A DNA stretch of 64,000 nt from Candidatus Binataceae bacterium (GCA_035294265.1 DATGLK010000035.1:51896-115895), one strand, 5' to 3'. Numbered from the stretch's first letter, positions 54,346 through 64,000 are shown. Translations and numbers: made by a program. The notes: generated by a model not told the origin, from the letters alone.

Positions 54346-56583
54346 CTACCGAGCCGGGCCGGCAACAGTAAAGAAGTCCGGCACCAGATACCCGAACACC
54401 CCGTTACGCACACTGTCGCTTGCGAACAGCTCGTTGTGCCCCGGATCAATCGCTAAGCCGTCGGGATGGAGCAACTCCGAGGCCGGTCCCATGATAATCG
54501 CCTGCGGCGGGACGTCACCGTTGTCGGTTTCCTTCCAAACTCCGACAAAGCCCAATGGCCCGGTGAAAGCGAGTAACGGCCCGTCGCACTTGGGACGCGG
54601 TTCGAAACCACCTTGGTCGTAGGATGCACCCAGATAATGGTTGGAGGCGATCGCGTAGATCTTTCCCCGGTAGTACTGGACGTGCCAGCCGCTGACGATG
54701 CCCGTAGTCGGCCCGCTGATTACCGTCTTAGGTGGTACGTTTCCGCTCGCCCTACGATCGAAGGTGAAGATCGCTGGAGCACCATGGGTTGAACCCGAAG
54801 CAATCACCAAATCATGGTCAGTATCGACCGCAACGCCGCTGGCCCCGGTCATTTGCGTGCGATTGCCACGAATCACGCGCAATGGCGGGATGTCGCCGTT
54901 GCCGGTGAGCGGGAAGACCAGCAACCCGTGGGAAACGACGTCGGCTACCCACAACTCGTTGTGCTTTACGTCAACCGCGGGTTGAAATGGGTAATGAATC
55001 TCCGTGTGTGGCCCTTGAATCACCCGCAGCGGCGCGACGTTGCCCTGACTGCCGCCGCGGAAAAAGACGATCGAGCCGGCCAACGGTTCGGTCCCAATCA
55101 CCACGTCGTGCAGAGGATCGTAGGCGATGCCATGAGCCACGCGGGTAAGTTTGGTGCGTTGACCTTCGATAACCCGTACTGGGGCGACGTTTCCACTTGC
55201 CGACCTGGCAAATGCCGCGATGCGCGGATCGCTGACTCAATTGGGCACCAGCAATTGGTCGCGCTTGGAGTCGTACGCCAGCGCCATCGGATTACCGAAA
55301 CCGGCGCTGGGCGTTCCTTCCGGCGCATTGCGAATCACCCGGCGTGGCGGCGCGTCACCCTCGTCGGCGCGGCCGAACACGACCGCGGTATGTCCAAAGT
55401 TCGCGACCCATAGTTGGTCGTGACTGGCGTCGTAGGCCACCCCCATCGGATAGCGAATTCCGGTGCGAGGTCCGCCCAGAACCCGCAACGGCACGGCATC
55501 GCCGTCGGCATCGCGAGCAAACACCAGGATCTGATTGGCGGCTTCGTTGGCCACGAACAATTCGTTATGAACCGGGTCGACCGCGATTCCGGTGGGCCAG
55601 TTTAACTCCGTCTTTGGCCCCTGAATCACCCGTATTGGAGCTGCGTCGCCCTTGGAATCGTCCTTAAAAATCCGAATCGAGGGCGGGAAATATTTACCAC
55701 CCCCGCTGTAGTCGGCATCCCAATAGCCCTGATTCCAATTGCCGTAATTAGAGACGAAGATCTCCCCGTGAGCGTCGTCCCAAACCACGCCGTGAGGATC
55801 GGCCAAACCGGTGTGCGGTCCGCGAATAGAGCGCAAGGGACGCTCGGCACCGTGGGCCTGCAGGCGATAGAAAATGATCTCGGCGTTGTGTTGGATCGAC
55901 ACCGCCATCTGCTTGTAGCGCTGGCTGAGCGCGATGCCATAGGAGCCGTGAGGCACGGCGAGCACGCGCGAGTGGAAATTGCCGTTGGCAGAATAGGGAA
56001 ACCCGGCGACATCGTCGCCGACATCGTTTTCCGTGGTGTAGAACTCGTGACGCACGGGATCGACCGCGACCCCGGCGGCAAACGACAAAAAGGTATTCGG
56101 CCCTTTCACCCAGCCCAGATATTGGGTCAGGTTCGAATCGTCAGGCGGCGCAGGCACGGCCAGCGAGTAGATCAGTACGCTTTTGAGGTTGGTATCGCTG
56201 AGCACTGCGATGCCAGCCTTGGAGTCGATCGCGATGCCGTTGAATTCGGGAAACGGATCGCACAGCGCGCTAGCCGGCATGATATCGCCGCCGGGAATTG
56301 CATATGAATCCAGCAGAGCTTGAAATTTCGCCGGCAGCGCGACCTTGATGCCCTTGGGATGGCCGTTGGCGTCAGCTTCCACCAACCGCTCGCCGTTGCC
56401 CATCAGCTTCGGCCGTGCCACCGGTTTGCCAACCCCCGGTCCCGTTTGGGCCGCCGCCGTGCCGACCCAGGTCGGAGCGGACCAATGCCCCCCACCCAAG
56501 ATAGTCTGAGAGCCGGCAGCGATAAGTAAACCCAGCGCGCATGCGGCCATGCCGGCGAGTCGGACAAGCCTGCGGTTGCTCAT
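54346..56583 (-). CDS. Secreted NHL-like beta-propeller protein with in-frame TGA, candidate selenoprotein (copy A)
   Basis: Full frame of 745 residues read through a TGA at 55237-55239 (residue 449). A signal peptide (SNRRLVRLAGMAACALGLL onward) is followed by repeated propeller blades with the pattern GxAVDPxxxELFVAN...VFxxxxxGDxxPxRxIxGPxT. The TGA follows the strand QLLVPN at the loop between blade strands and is followed at once by VSDPRIAAFARSASGN and further intact blades. If the TGA ended translation, the second half (GTG 55140 onward) would lack its own start: the ATG used in copy B is TCG here. I read it as selenocysteine or another recoding. AAGGAG precedes the ATG at 56583. It lies 108 bases after copy B. 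Periplasmic. No function is known; blades suggest ligand binding or an enzyme. Confidence 0.7.
55196..55239 (-). promoter_or_regulatory. Putative SECIS-like recoding element, copy A
   Basis: In-frame TGA at 55237-55239, then a hairpin with arms TTTGCC (55207-55212) and GGCAAG (55196-55201) around loop AGGTC. The loop starts 30 nt after the TGA, and G is its second base, both within the published bacterial SECIS pattern. A shorter GCGAT/ATCGC hairpin lies at 55217-55232. The element is almost identical in copy B. Confidence 0.6.
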
Positions 56584-56691
56584 GCTCTAAAGGCTCCTTC
56601 AGCGGGCCGCGAACCGGGCGGCGAAGCTTCACCTGCGAGCCAGCGAGCGGCTTGGTCGCCGCGCGCTGGCCCACGCGAGGTTTGCGCGTCT

Positions 56692-58893
56692 TTAGAAGAA
56701 ACCGGGGACCAGGTAGCTGAAGACGCTGTTGCGCACGCTGTCGCTAGCAAAGACCTGACCGTGCTTGGCATCGACGGCGATTCCCACCGGATGCAACAGT
56801 TCACTGGCTGGCCCCAGAATGATCGCATGCGGCGGTACGTCGCCGCTATCGCTCTCATTCCAAACCCCGACAAAACCCAGCGGCCCGATAAAGGGCAGCA
56901 TCGGTCCGTCGCAGTTGCCCCGTGGCTTGTAGCCGCCGGGATCGTAGGAAGGAATGTAATAAAAATTGGAGGCGACGGCGAAAATCTTGGAATCCGCCAC
57001 CTGCACGTGCCACACGCTGATGATCCCCGTACTCGGTCCGCTGATGATCCGCTTGGGCGCAACGTCGCCGTTGGCGGTGCGATCGAAGATAAAAATTCCG
57101 GGCCGATAGTTCTGGCTATAACCAGTCGCGACCACCAGGTTGTGCGCGGGATCGACCGCCACCCCGCTGACTGTACCCAACACCGCCTTGGGCCCCTTGA
57201 TGATTCGCAACGGTGGAATATCGCCGTTGCCGTCCAGTGGAAACACATACAGCGCCTTGGCTTCCAAATCGGCGATCCACAGCTCGTTGTTCACCAGGTC
57301 CACCGACGGCTCGTAGGGCGAATGCAACAAGGTGTGGGGGCCCTGGATTACGCGAATCGGAGGCGTGTTACCCGCCGTCCCGCCACGGAAGAAGACGATC
57401 GAGGCGGCCAGCGGCTCGGTTCCGATAATTACATCGTGTTTGGCGTCATAGGCGATACCATGCGCTACCCGCGTCAGCTTGGTGCGCTGGCCTTCGATGA
57501 TGCGAACCGGCTTCACATTACCACTTGCCATCCTGGCAAAGACCGCGATGCGCGGATCGCTGACTCAATTGGGTACCAACAGTTCGTCGCGCTTGGAATC
57601 GTAGGCCAGCGCCATCGGATTACCGAAGCCGGCCGCCATGGTGCCCTCGGGCGCGTTGCGAATTAGCCTAACCGGCGCGACATCGCCCTCGGCACCGTTG
57701 TCAAAGACCTCGGCGGTATGGCCAAAGTTAGCCACCCACAATTGATGACGAATCGAGTCATACGCCACGCCCATGGGCTGACGGATCTGAGTCGCCGGGC
57801 CGGATAGAATCCGAATCGGTGCCACGTTGCCGTTGGCGTCGCGTGGAAAGACCAGCACCTGATTGCCGGCCTCGTTGGCGACATAAAGCTCGTTGTGCGC
57901 TTCGTCGATCGCGATCCCAGTGGGCCAGTTGAACTGCGTCTTGGGCCCCGAGATCACGCGTACCGGGGTCACGTCACCCTTGCCGTCGTCCTTGAAAACA
58001 CGAATCGAGGGCGGATAGTAATGGCCCCCGCCGGTATAGTCAGGATCCCAATAGCCCTGATTCGAGTTGCCATAATTGGAAACGAAGATCTCGCCGTGCT
58101 GTTCGTCCCATACTACCCCGTGCGGATCGGCCAGTCCGGTATGTGGGCCGCGGATCTCGCGCACCGGCGGCTCGACCCCGTGCGCCTGCAGGCGAAAGAA
58201 AATGATCTGGGCATTGTGCTGAATCGCCACCGCCATTTGTCTGTAGCGCTGGCTGAGCGCGATGCCGTAGGAGCCATGCGGCACCGCCAGCACTCGCGAC
58301 TTGAAGTTACCATTGGCCCCGTATGGAAAGGCCGCCACGTCATCGCCAACGTCGTTCTCCGTGGTGTAGAACTCATGGCGTACCGGATCGACCGCGACCC
58401 CGGCGGCAAAGGAAAGAAAGGTATTGGGTCCTTTCACCCAATGCAGGGGCGTTGTGATGTTGGGATCGCTGGGCGACGCCTTGATGTCGAGCGGATACAC
58501 CAGCGCGCTCTTGAGGTTGGTATCGCTCATCACCACGATCCCAGCCTTGGGATCGATCGCAATCCCGTTGAACTCCGGGTAGGGGTCGTGCAGCTCGGTG
58601 GCGGGCATGCAATCGCCGCCAGGGATCGAATAGGAATCCAACAGCGCCTGGAATTTCGCCGGCAGCGCCAATTTAACCCCTTTGGGTCGGCCGTTGATGT
58701 CCGCGCCCATCACTCGCGCGCTGCCGCGTCCGCTCAGCGAGAGCGCGGGAATTCCAGGCACCTCATCGCCCTTTTGCTGGCCCCAGGCCGACGTCGCACC
58801 CAATTGCCACGTTCTCCCGGCTGGCCCACCCAAGCCCAACATCAACCAGGCGCTTAACCCGACTACCGCAGCAATCACCTCGATTTTCTTCAT
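56692..58893 (-). CDS. Secreted NHL-like beta-propeller protein with in-frame TGA, candidate selenoprotein (copy B)
   Basis: Paralogue of copy A, upstream in the same direction and probably co-transcribed. Read through the TGA at 57565-57567 (residue 443) it is 733 residues: signal peptide (MKKIEVIAAVVGLSAWLML onward), then propeller blades to the C-terminal ASDSVRNSVFSYLVPGFF. Around the TGA the protein reads ELLVPN, TGA, VSDPRIAVFARMASGN, aligning without gaps to copy A. The apparent ATG for a separate second half (57531) lies inside the putative hairpin loop and has no Shine-Dalgarno. AAAGGG precedes the ATG at 58893. Blades repeat motifs such as PTGIAIDEAHNELYVANEAG and GDIPPLRII. Two ordinary genes per copy are the alternative reading. 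Confidence 0.7.
57524..57567 (-). promoter_or_regulatory. Putative SECIS-like recoding element, copy B
   Basis: Same layout as in copy A: TGA at 57565-57567, arms TTTGCC (57535-57540) and GGCAAG (57524-57529), loop AGGAT. The stem is unchanged between copies while two loop bases differ. In the 18 codons after the element, 12 have synonymous differences; inside it there are none. Confidence 0.6.
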
Positions 58894-59144
58894 CTGGCAC
58901 CCTTTCCACCTGATCGGCTAGGTGGTTCACGCCGTGGTTACGCCTGTCACGCCACGCTTGTGCGAACAGGCGCCCGCAAGCTTTCCTAACTTAGTTCGCC
59001 TTTTCGAATAGCGCAAAGGCACAAACAAACTTTAGCCAGTGAGGCGCTCGCTGCAGTCTTGCAGTGTCATTCGATTTCTCGTGCGAAAAAAGTCCCCGTT
59101 TCAGCAGACGTTAGTGCTCCGCTTCCACGGATCCCAAAGCCCTA

Positions 59145-59996
59145 CTAGACCACGTTCTCCAGCCGCATGCTGAGATCGGCGGCGCGCACAGAATGCGTAA
59201 TCGCACCCACTGAAATAAGCTCCACCCCGGTCTGCGCGATGGCGCGCACATTACCCAGATTGACGTTGCCCGACACCTCGATCGGGATGCGCTTGGCCAC
59301 GATTGCGCAGGCTCGCCGGATGTGATCGAGATCCATATTGTCGAGCAAAATTACGTCGGCCGCTGCCGCTACAGCTTCCTCGACCTGCTCGAGAGTCTCG
59401 CATTCAACTTGAATTTTCAGCGTGTGCGGGGCGCCGCGGCGCGCGGCCTGTACCGCGGCCGTGATCGATCCGGCGGCCACAATGTGGTTGTCCTTGATCA
59501 GCACACCGCTGTCCAGCGCGTAGCGATGATTACCGCCCCCACCCACGCCGACGGCGTACTTCTCGATCGCGCGCAAGCCGGGATGAGTCTTGCGGGTATC
59601 GATGATGCGCGCCGTGGTTCCGGCCACCGCCGCGACGAATTCGGCGGTGGCGGTGGCGATTCCGGTCATGAGCTGTAGAAAGTTGAGCATCACGCGCTCG
59701 GCCGCCAGCATCCCCACCAGATAGCCGTCCAATTCCGCGGCCAGCGCCCCCGGCTCCAGCCGAGCGCCTTCGGGGGCCAGGCTGCGCAGCCGCGGTTGGG
59801 CTCCGGCATGGTTGAACAAAACCTCCACCAGCGGTCCACCGCAAAACACCACCGGCGTGGCCTTGACCAGGATGCGAGCGCGCCCGCGCTGGTTGTGAGG
59901 TACAGTCAAGCTGGTGGTGACGTCCCCCTGCCCGACATCTTCGGCCAAGGCGCGTTGTAACAAGTCGGACAAGGCAAGACGATTGATGAGCTCCAT
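59145..59996 (-). CDS. nadC: Quinolinate phosphoribosyltransferase (decarboxylating)
   Basis: Makes nicotinate mononucleotide from quinolinate and PRPP in de novo NAD synthesis. The 283 residues carry ALAEDVGQGDVTT at the N-terminus, the SxNFLQ-like MLNFLQLMTGIAT, the long signature DTRKTHPGLRAIEKYAV then GGGGNHRYALDSGVLIKDNH, IQVECETLEQVEEA, the DNMD loop, and IEVSGNVNL with ISVGAITHS. All catalytic and phosphate-binding residues appear present. It begins 3 bases after the valS stop, so the two are co-transcribed. nadA and nadB are not in the window. Confidence 0.97.
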   Translation of the reverse strand: MELINRLALSDLLQRALAEDVGQGDVTTSLTVPHNQRGRARILVKATPVVFCGGPLVEVLFNHAGAQPRLRSLAPEGARLEPGALAAELDGYLVGMLAAERVMLNFLQLMTGIATATAEFVAAVAGTTARIIDTRKTHPGLRAIEKYAVGVGGGGNHRYALDSGVLIKDNHIVAAGSITAAVQAARRGAPHTLKIQVECETLEQVEEAVAAAADVILLDNMDLDHIRRACAIVAKRIPIEVSGNVNLGNVRAIAQTGVELISVGAITHSVRAADLSMRLENVV

Positions 59997-59999
59997 GGG

Positions 60000-62660
60000 C
60001 TATTCCTGCACAAGCATTTGCAGTTGTGCGGCCAGCGCTTGCTCGCGTTGACTCAATTCCTCGGCGCGTTGCTCCATCTGCTCGATGGTTTCGGGCGCGG
60101 CCTTGGCCATGAATTCGGCGTTGCCCAGTCGGGCGCGATGCTGGTCGAGATGGGCCAGGACTTCAGCCTGCTGTTTTTGCAACGCCGCACGGGCCTTGGC
60201 AAGATCGAACTCCGCCGGCGTCCTGACCCGCACTTCAGCCCACCCCAGCGCCGCCGCCAGCGTCGCGGGCTCGCGCGGTGCACCAGCCGCCACCACCTCG
60301 ATTTCCGCCGCCCGTCCCATCACCTGGGCATAGGCGCGCCACGTCGCGACTTGCGCCGCGATCGCCGCGTTGGCGGCGACTATCACCACACTCGCGCGCT
60401 GGCCAGGATGGTAACCGGCGAGCGCACGCAAGCTGTTGATCGCCTCGCTGGCCTGCACGCAATTGGCCATCGCCAGGCCCTCGGCGGCGCTGAGCATTTC
60501 GCGTTCGGGAGTGGGAAAGCTGGCGACTGCCAAATGTTCGCTCAGCGCGGTCTGCTCCAGATATGGCCGCAACGCCTGCCACAACTCCTCGGAAATGAAC
60601 GGCATAAAAGGATGCAGCAGCCGCAACAGCCCATCACAGCAGTGAACCAATGTGTATCTGGCCCCCTCGCCCGCCAAGCCACCCTGGCGCAGGGGTTCCT
60701 TGACGAGCTCAATGTACCAGTCACAGAACTCGTGCCAAATGAAATGATACAGCCGCGCCGCGGCGGTGTTGAACTCGTAGCCGTCGATCGCCGCCGTCAC
60801 ATCGATCGTGGTTTGGCGCAAGCGGCTCAGAATCCAGCGGTCGGCCAGACTTAATTTATCCTCCGCCACCGCCGGCAGCGGCACCGGTGCAGCGGGCAAG
60901 TTCATCAGGATGAAGCGCGCGGCATTCCAGATCTTGTTGGCAAAAGCGCGCGCCGCCGCCAGGCGCTGATTGCTCAAAACCAGATCGCGCCCCTGAACCG
61001 CAAGCTGGGCCAAGGTAAAGCGCACCGCATCGGTGCCGTAGGTCTCCATGATTTCCAAGGGATCGACCACGTTACCGCGCGACTTGGTCATCTTTTTGCC
61101 GAACTGATCGCGCACCAGCGGCGTGATATAGACGTCGCGAAACGGCACTTCGTCCGTGAACCACAGACCGAGCATCATCATCCGGGCGACCCAAAAAAAG
61201 ATGATGTCGAAACCGGTCACCAGCACCGAGGTGGGATAATAGCGCCGCAAATCGCGGGTAGAATCGGGCCAGCCCAAGGTCGAAAACGGCCACAGGCCGG
61301 AACTGAACCAAGTATCCAGAACGTCTTCTTCCTGAACCAGCTCGGCACTGCCGCATTTGGCACAGCGCTCGGGCCGTCGCGCGGCGACGACCAGCTCAGC
61401 GCATTCGCGGCACTGGTAGGCTGGGATACGATGGCCCCACCAGAGCTGGCGCGAAACGCACCAGTCGTGGACGTTCTCCATCCAATTGAAATAGGTATTT
61501 TCCCAAAAGCGCGGATGGAACTTGGTGCGTCCGTCGCGCACCGCCGCCAAGGCTTTTTGCGCCAGCGGCGCTACCCGCACAAACCATTGCACCGATAGGC
61601 GCGGTTCGAGCACGGTATCGCAGCGCGAGCAATGGCCGACGGCGTGGCGATGGGGCTCTTGCTTTTCGAGCAACCCCAGCGCCTGCAGATCGCCGAGCAC
61701 GGCCGTACGCGCTTCCTCGCGGCTCATCCCCGCGTAGGCTCCCGCTGCCGCGGTCATCCGCGCCCTGGCGTCCATGATTTCGATCTCGGGCAGCCCGTGA
61801 CGGCGGCCCAGCTCGAAGTCGTTGAAGTCGTGGGCGGGAGTGATCTTGACCGCGCCGGTGCCGAAGCCCTGCTCAACCGTCGCGTCGGCCAATAGCGCAA
61901 TCGTGCGCGTGGTGAGCGGCAGGCGCAATTGCCTACCCACCAGCTCGCGATAGCGCGGGTCGTCGGGATGGACCGCGACGGCCGCGTCACCCAGCATCGT
62001 TTCGGGTCGCGTGGTGGCTACCACCACGCCGCCCTCCCCGCTGTTCAGCGGGTAACGAATATAGTAAAGCGCGCCGGTTTCTTCCTTGTGTTCGACTTCC
62101 AAATCCGACAGCGCAGTTTCGCACCGCGGGCACCAGTTGATCAGGCGGCGGTCGCGATACAGCAGTCCCTGCTGGTACAGCCGCACAAAGACCTCGGTCA
62201 CCGCGCGCGACAATCCCTCGTCCAGAGTGAAGCGCTCGCGGCTCCAGTCACACGAGGCGCCCAGGCGGCGCAGCTGATGCAGGATGCGGCCACCGTAAGT
62301 GGCGCGCCAAGCCCACACTCGCTGCTCGAAGGCCGCCCGACCCAATTGATGGCGGCTGAGTTTCTCGCGCGCCAGCTCACGCTCGACCACGTTTTGCGTG
62401 GCGATTCCCGCGTGATCAGTGCCCGGAACCCACAGGGTGTTGAAACCCTGCATGCGCCGGGTACGGACCAGGATGTCCTGCAGTGTCACGTTGAGCGCGT
62501 GCCCCAGGTGCAGTTGGCCAGTGACGTTAGGCGGGGGAATCACAATCGAAAAGGCGAGGCCCGGCGCGGCCGGATCAGCGGTAAAATAGCCGAGATCGAC
62601 CCAGCGCTGATACCAGCGCTCTTCGGCGCTTTTAGGTTCGTAGGTTTTGCTCAGTTCCAA
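60000..62660 (-). CDS. valS: Valyl-tRNA synthetase
   Basis: Class I synthetase of 886 residues that charges tRNA-Val. HIGH element: PPPNVTGQLHLGHALN (H51 to H54). KMSKS element: KMTKS at 523-527 in FGKKMTKSRGNVVDP. The editing domain (CP1, about 190-340) has the TTRPETMLGD and GTGAVKITPAHDFND motifs. A zinc-ribbon-like pair of CxxC (RRPERCAKCG, QCRECAEL) lies near 410-440. The anticodon domain and the C-terminal valyl coiled-coil arm (LAKARAALQKQQAEVLAHL to the end) are complete. nadC follows after 3 bases. The era gene lies about 460 bases upstream on the same strand. Confidence 0.97.
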   Translation of the reverse strand: MELSKTYEPKSAEERWYQRWVDLGYFTADPAAPGLAFSIVIPPPNVTGQLHLGHALNVTLQDILVRTRRMQGFNTLWVPGTDHAGIATQNVVERELAREKLSRHQLGRAAFEQRVWAWRATYGGRILHQLRRLGASCDWSRERFTLDEGLSRAVTEVFVRLYQQGLLYRDRRLINWCPRCETALSDLEVEHKEETGALYYIRYPLNSGEGGVVVATTRPETMLGDAAVAVHPDDPRYRELVGRQLRLPLTTRTIALLADATVEQGFGTGAVKITPAHDFNDFELGRRHGLPEIEIMDARARMTAAAGAYAGMSREEARTAVLGDLQALGLLEKQEPHRHAVGHCSRCDTVLEPRLSVQWFVRVAPLAQKALAAVRDGRTKFHPRFWENTYFNWMENVHDWCVSRQLWWGHRIPAYQCRECAELVVAARRPERCAKCGSAELVQEEDVLDTWFSSGLWPFSTLGWPDSTRDLRRYYPTSVLVTGFDIIFFWVARMMMLGLWFTDEVPFRDVYITPLVRDQFGKKMTKSRGNVVDPLEIMETYGTDAVRFTLAQLAVQGRDLVLSNQRLAAARAFANKIWNAARFILMNLPAAPVPLPAVAEDKLSLADRWILSRLRQTTIDVTAAIDGYEFNTAAARLYHFIWHEFCDWYIELVKEPLRQGGLAGEGARYTLVHCCDGLLRLLHPFMPFISEELWQALRPYLEQTALSEHLAVASFPTPEREMLSAAEGLAMANCVQASEAINSLRALAGYHPGQRASVVIVAANAAIAAQVATWRAYAQVMGRAAEIEVVAAGAPREPATLAAALGWAEVRVRTPAEFDLAKARAALQKQQAEVLAHLDQHRARLGNAEFMAKAAPETIEQMEQRAEELSQREQALAAQLQMLVQE

Positions 62661-63118
62661 CGCTCTTCTTCCACAATCGCCACGCTCGGACTACGCCTGG
62701 CTGCTGACTTAAGGGCAAGCAAGCTGAGGCCGCAAGTCACGTCTTGGCTCCAGTCCCCACTTACTTTGCGTCAAAATGACACATTTGGACTTGGTTGCCC
62801 AGTACCTGCGCGCGGCCGCGCGGCGGTCAGACGCAATCCTGATCGCCCGCGGCCGGTCGCGCTACAGCCGGCAGGATAACTAGCGCACCGGGCGATCTTC
62901 CTTCGTCATAAGCAGAAGGGTTTCTGGCTGAAGCCATCTTTTATGCAGGAGTGCAGCTTTCAAAAGCAAGTAGCGCTTATTCAAGGATGACACACGGGCG
63001 GCTCGCCCCTGAGATTTTTGACCCCCATGGGGCGCGAAAGAGCGGGAGAAATAACCAGATCGGAGGCGAATTGCTCAGTCCGAGCGCGCGCCACACGACC
63101 GCGCGCGCCGGCCGCAGC
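62661..63118. other. Gene-free stretch between era and valS
   Basis: About 460 bases without a supported frame. The promoter of the valS-nadC pair should be here. I looked for a T-box-like leader before valS and did not find one. The frames present on the plus strand are antisense extensions of the Era gene. Confidence 0.4.
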
Positions 63119-64000
63119 CTACAGGCCGAATTGATCGAGCCGGCGCGGATCGCGGGTCCAGTTGTTTTCCACTCGCACCTGCAATTCCAAGTAAACTCGC
63201 TGCCCCAGGATAGCCTCCAGCTCCAGGCGCGCCGCTTGGCCGACTTCCTTCAGCCGCGCGCCGCCGGCGCCAATCACCATCCCCTTGTGCGAGTCGCGCT
63301 CCACCACCACCGCGGCCCCAATCCGGGTCAGCTTGCGCTCGGGAAGCTCCTCCCAACGTTCGATCTGAACCGCGGTGGAAAACGGGATCTCCTGGCGCAT
63401 CTGCAAAAACAACTTCTCGCGCACGATCTCGCCCGCCAGCTCGCGCACGCTCTGCGCCGTGGCCTGATCCGCCGGCATCAAGGCTGGCCCAAGCGGCAGG
63501 AAGGCCTTGAGGGTGCGCACCAGCTCCTCGACATTCTCGCCGGTAAGCGCGCTGACCGGCACGATCTCGGCCTTGGGCGCCGCGCGCAGCCATTGTTCGG
63601 CCAGCGGAATAAGATTGGGCCGCGCTACCAGGTCAATTTTATTGATAACCACCGCGGTGGGCACGTTGCGCTCGCTCACTGTCGCGATTAGCTCGCGATC
63701 CTGCGGCGCGACTGGACGCGGCTCGACCACGATCGCGACCGCGTCGGCCTGCGCGATAGCGCGCTGCGCGCGCTGCACCATGCGCTGGTTGAGAGCGCGA
63801 CGAGCCTGATGGATCCCAGGCGCATCGACGATAATCAGTTGCGCGTCGGCGTCGGTGCGAATCCCCACGATCGCGCCGCGAGTAGTCTGCGGCAGCGGGC
63901 TTACGATCGCCACCTTCTCGCCTACCAAGCGGTTGAGCAGGGTCGATTTGCCGACATTGGAGCGCCCCGCCAGCGCCACGTAGCCGCAGCGGTAGGGGAC
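63119..64000 (-). CDS. era: GTPase Era, partial at right edge
   Basis: Essential GTPase that binds 16S rRNA and helps 30S assembly. The frame continues to the window end (YRCGYVALAGRSNVGKSTLLN), so only the first few residues are missing. G motifs: GRSNVGKS (P-loop), the TT of LPQTTRG (G2), DAPGIH (G3, Ala where most Era have Thr), NKID (G4) and SALTGENV (G5). The C-terminal KH domain contains EIPFSTAVQIERWEE, VERDSHKGMVIGAGGARLKE and the end WTRDPRRLDQFGL. The start must lie beyond 64000. It is separated from valS by a gene-free gap. Confidence 0.95.
   Translation of the reverse strand, partial: VPYRCGYVALAGRSNVGKSTLLNRLVGEKVAIVSPLPQTTRGAIVGIRTDADAQLIIVDAPGIHQARRALNQRMVQRAQRAIAQADAVAIVVEPRPVAPQDRELIATVSERNVPTAVVINKIDLVARPNLIPLAEQWLRAAPKAEIVPVSALTGENVEELVRTLKAFLPLGPALMPADQATAQSVRELAGEIVREKLFLQMRQEIPFSTAVQIERWEELPERKLTRIGAAVVVERDSHKGMVIGAGGARLKEVGQAARLELEAILGQRVYLELQVRVENNWTRDPRRLDQFGL

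Larger units (their letters stand above)
54346..58893 (-). repeat. Tandem duplication of the beta-propeller gene
   Basis: Two direct, diverged copies (unit about 2.3 kb) of the same secreted propeller gene, with a TGA offset of 2328 bases. Both halves of each copy are conserved at protein level, while many synonymous positions differ. This shows an old duplication under continued selection, except for a near-identical block around the TGA. Confidence 0.85.

Noticed and set aside
54346-58893. Four separate genes (448, 264, 442 and 279 residues) for the propeller region
   Set aside because: The second half in copy A has no plausible start or binding site, and both copies share the TGA in an otherwise continuous frame. 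I therefore annotate two read-through genes and state the alternative.
62661-63118. T-box leader before valS
   Set aside because: No T-box sequence or specifier stem-loop could be found.

Overview
The window is a dense, GC-rich bacterial chromosome segment. Gene content is free-living and aerobic: an aa3-type cytochrome oxidase, heme A synthase, a Rieske oxygenase, a family III CoA transferase, an acyl-CoA synthetase, GlnD, ScpA/ScpB, RecD2 and MutS. No marker here fixes the taxon. The mix is compatible with an uncultured soil deltaproteobacterium-like lineage (for example Binatota-like), but that is inference only.

Layout. 0-3.2 kb (minus): coxB-coxA-ctaA. 3.5-9.3 kb: acyl-CoA synthetase, a hybrid histidine kinase whose receiver has lost its phosphoacceptor Asp, a VOC protein, tRNA-Leu(UAG) and a CoA transferase. 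9.5-16.2 kb: two paralogous radical SAM proteins flanking a nucleotidyltransferase-like/CDP-alcohol phosphatidyltransferase fusion, then a large membrane protein whose 3' end overlaps a convergent SPOR-domain gene. 16.2-19.3 kb: argS, a methylmalonyl-CoA-epimerase-like gene with a probable non-AUG start, and a small secreted protein. 19.6-26.8 kb (minus): recD2, a KimA-like potassium symporter, a decayed folD remnant, mobA and a GT-C glycosyltransferase. 26.9-30.8 kb: a membrane protein ending in a PA14 domain, and a 4,5-dihydroxyphthalate-decarboxylase-like protein. 30.9-40.6 kb (plus): a tightly packed run mutS-amiC-glnD-xerD-M50 protease-scpA-scpB. 41.2-50.0 kb (minus): coiled-coil protein, lepB, lepA, an epimerase and UDP-glucose dehydrogenase, a PfkB kinase, MTA phosphorylase and rlmN. 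50.2-58.9 kb is accessory: a type I restriction specificity-subunit (hsdS) remnant, a class II aldolase, an MFS transporter, a divergent Rieske oxygenase, and two tandem secreted beta-propeller genes. 59.1-64 kb (minus): nadC, valS and era (cut by the edge).

The most striking signal is in the tandem beta-propeller genes (54346-56583 and 56692-58893, minus strand). Each is interrupted by an in-frame TGA at the same position, and the propeller continues in the same frame after it. From two codons before the TGA through a 6-bp hairpin about 30 nt downstream, the two copies match at 49 of 53 bases with no synonymous change. On both sides synonymous differences are frequent. The hairpin has an AGG-starting apical loop at a distance that fits the bacterial SECIS model. 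I propose that both genes encode a previously undescribed secreted selenocysteine-containing beta-propeller family. The selenocysteine machinery itself is not in this window.

Other points of note are the two gene remnants (folD, hsdS), the D-to-N receiver, the radical SAM/CDP-alcohol phosphatidyltransferase cluster, and the PA14-tailed membrane protein.
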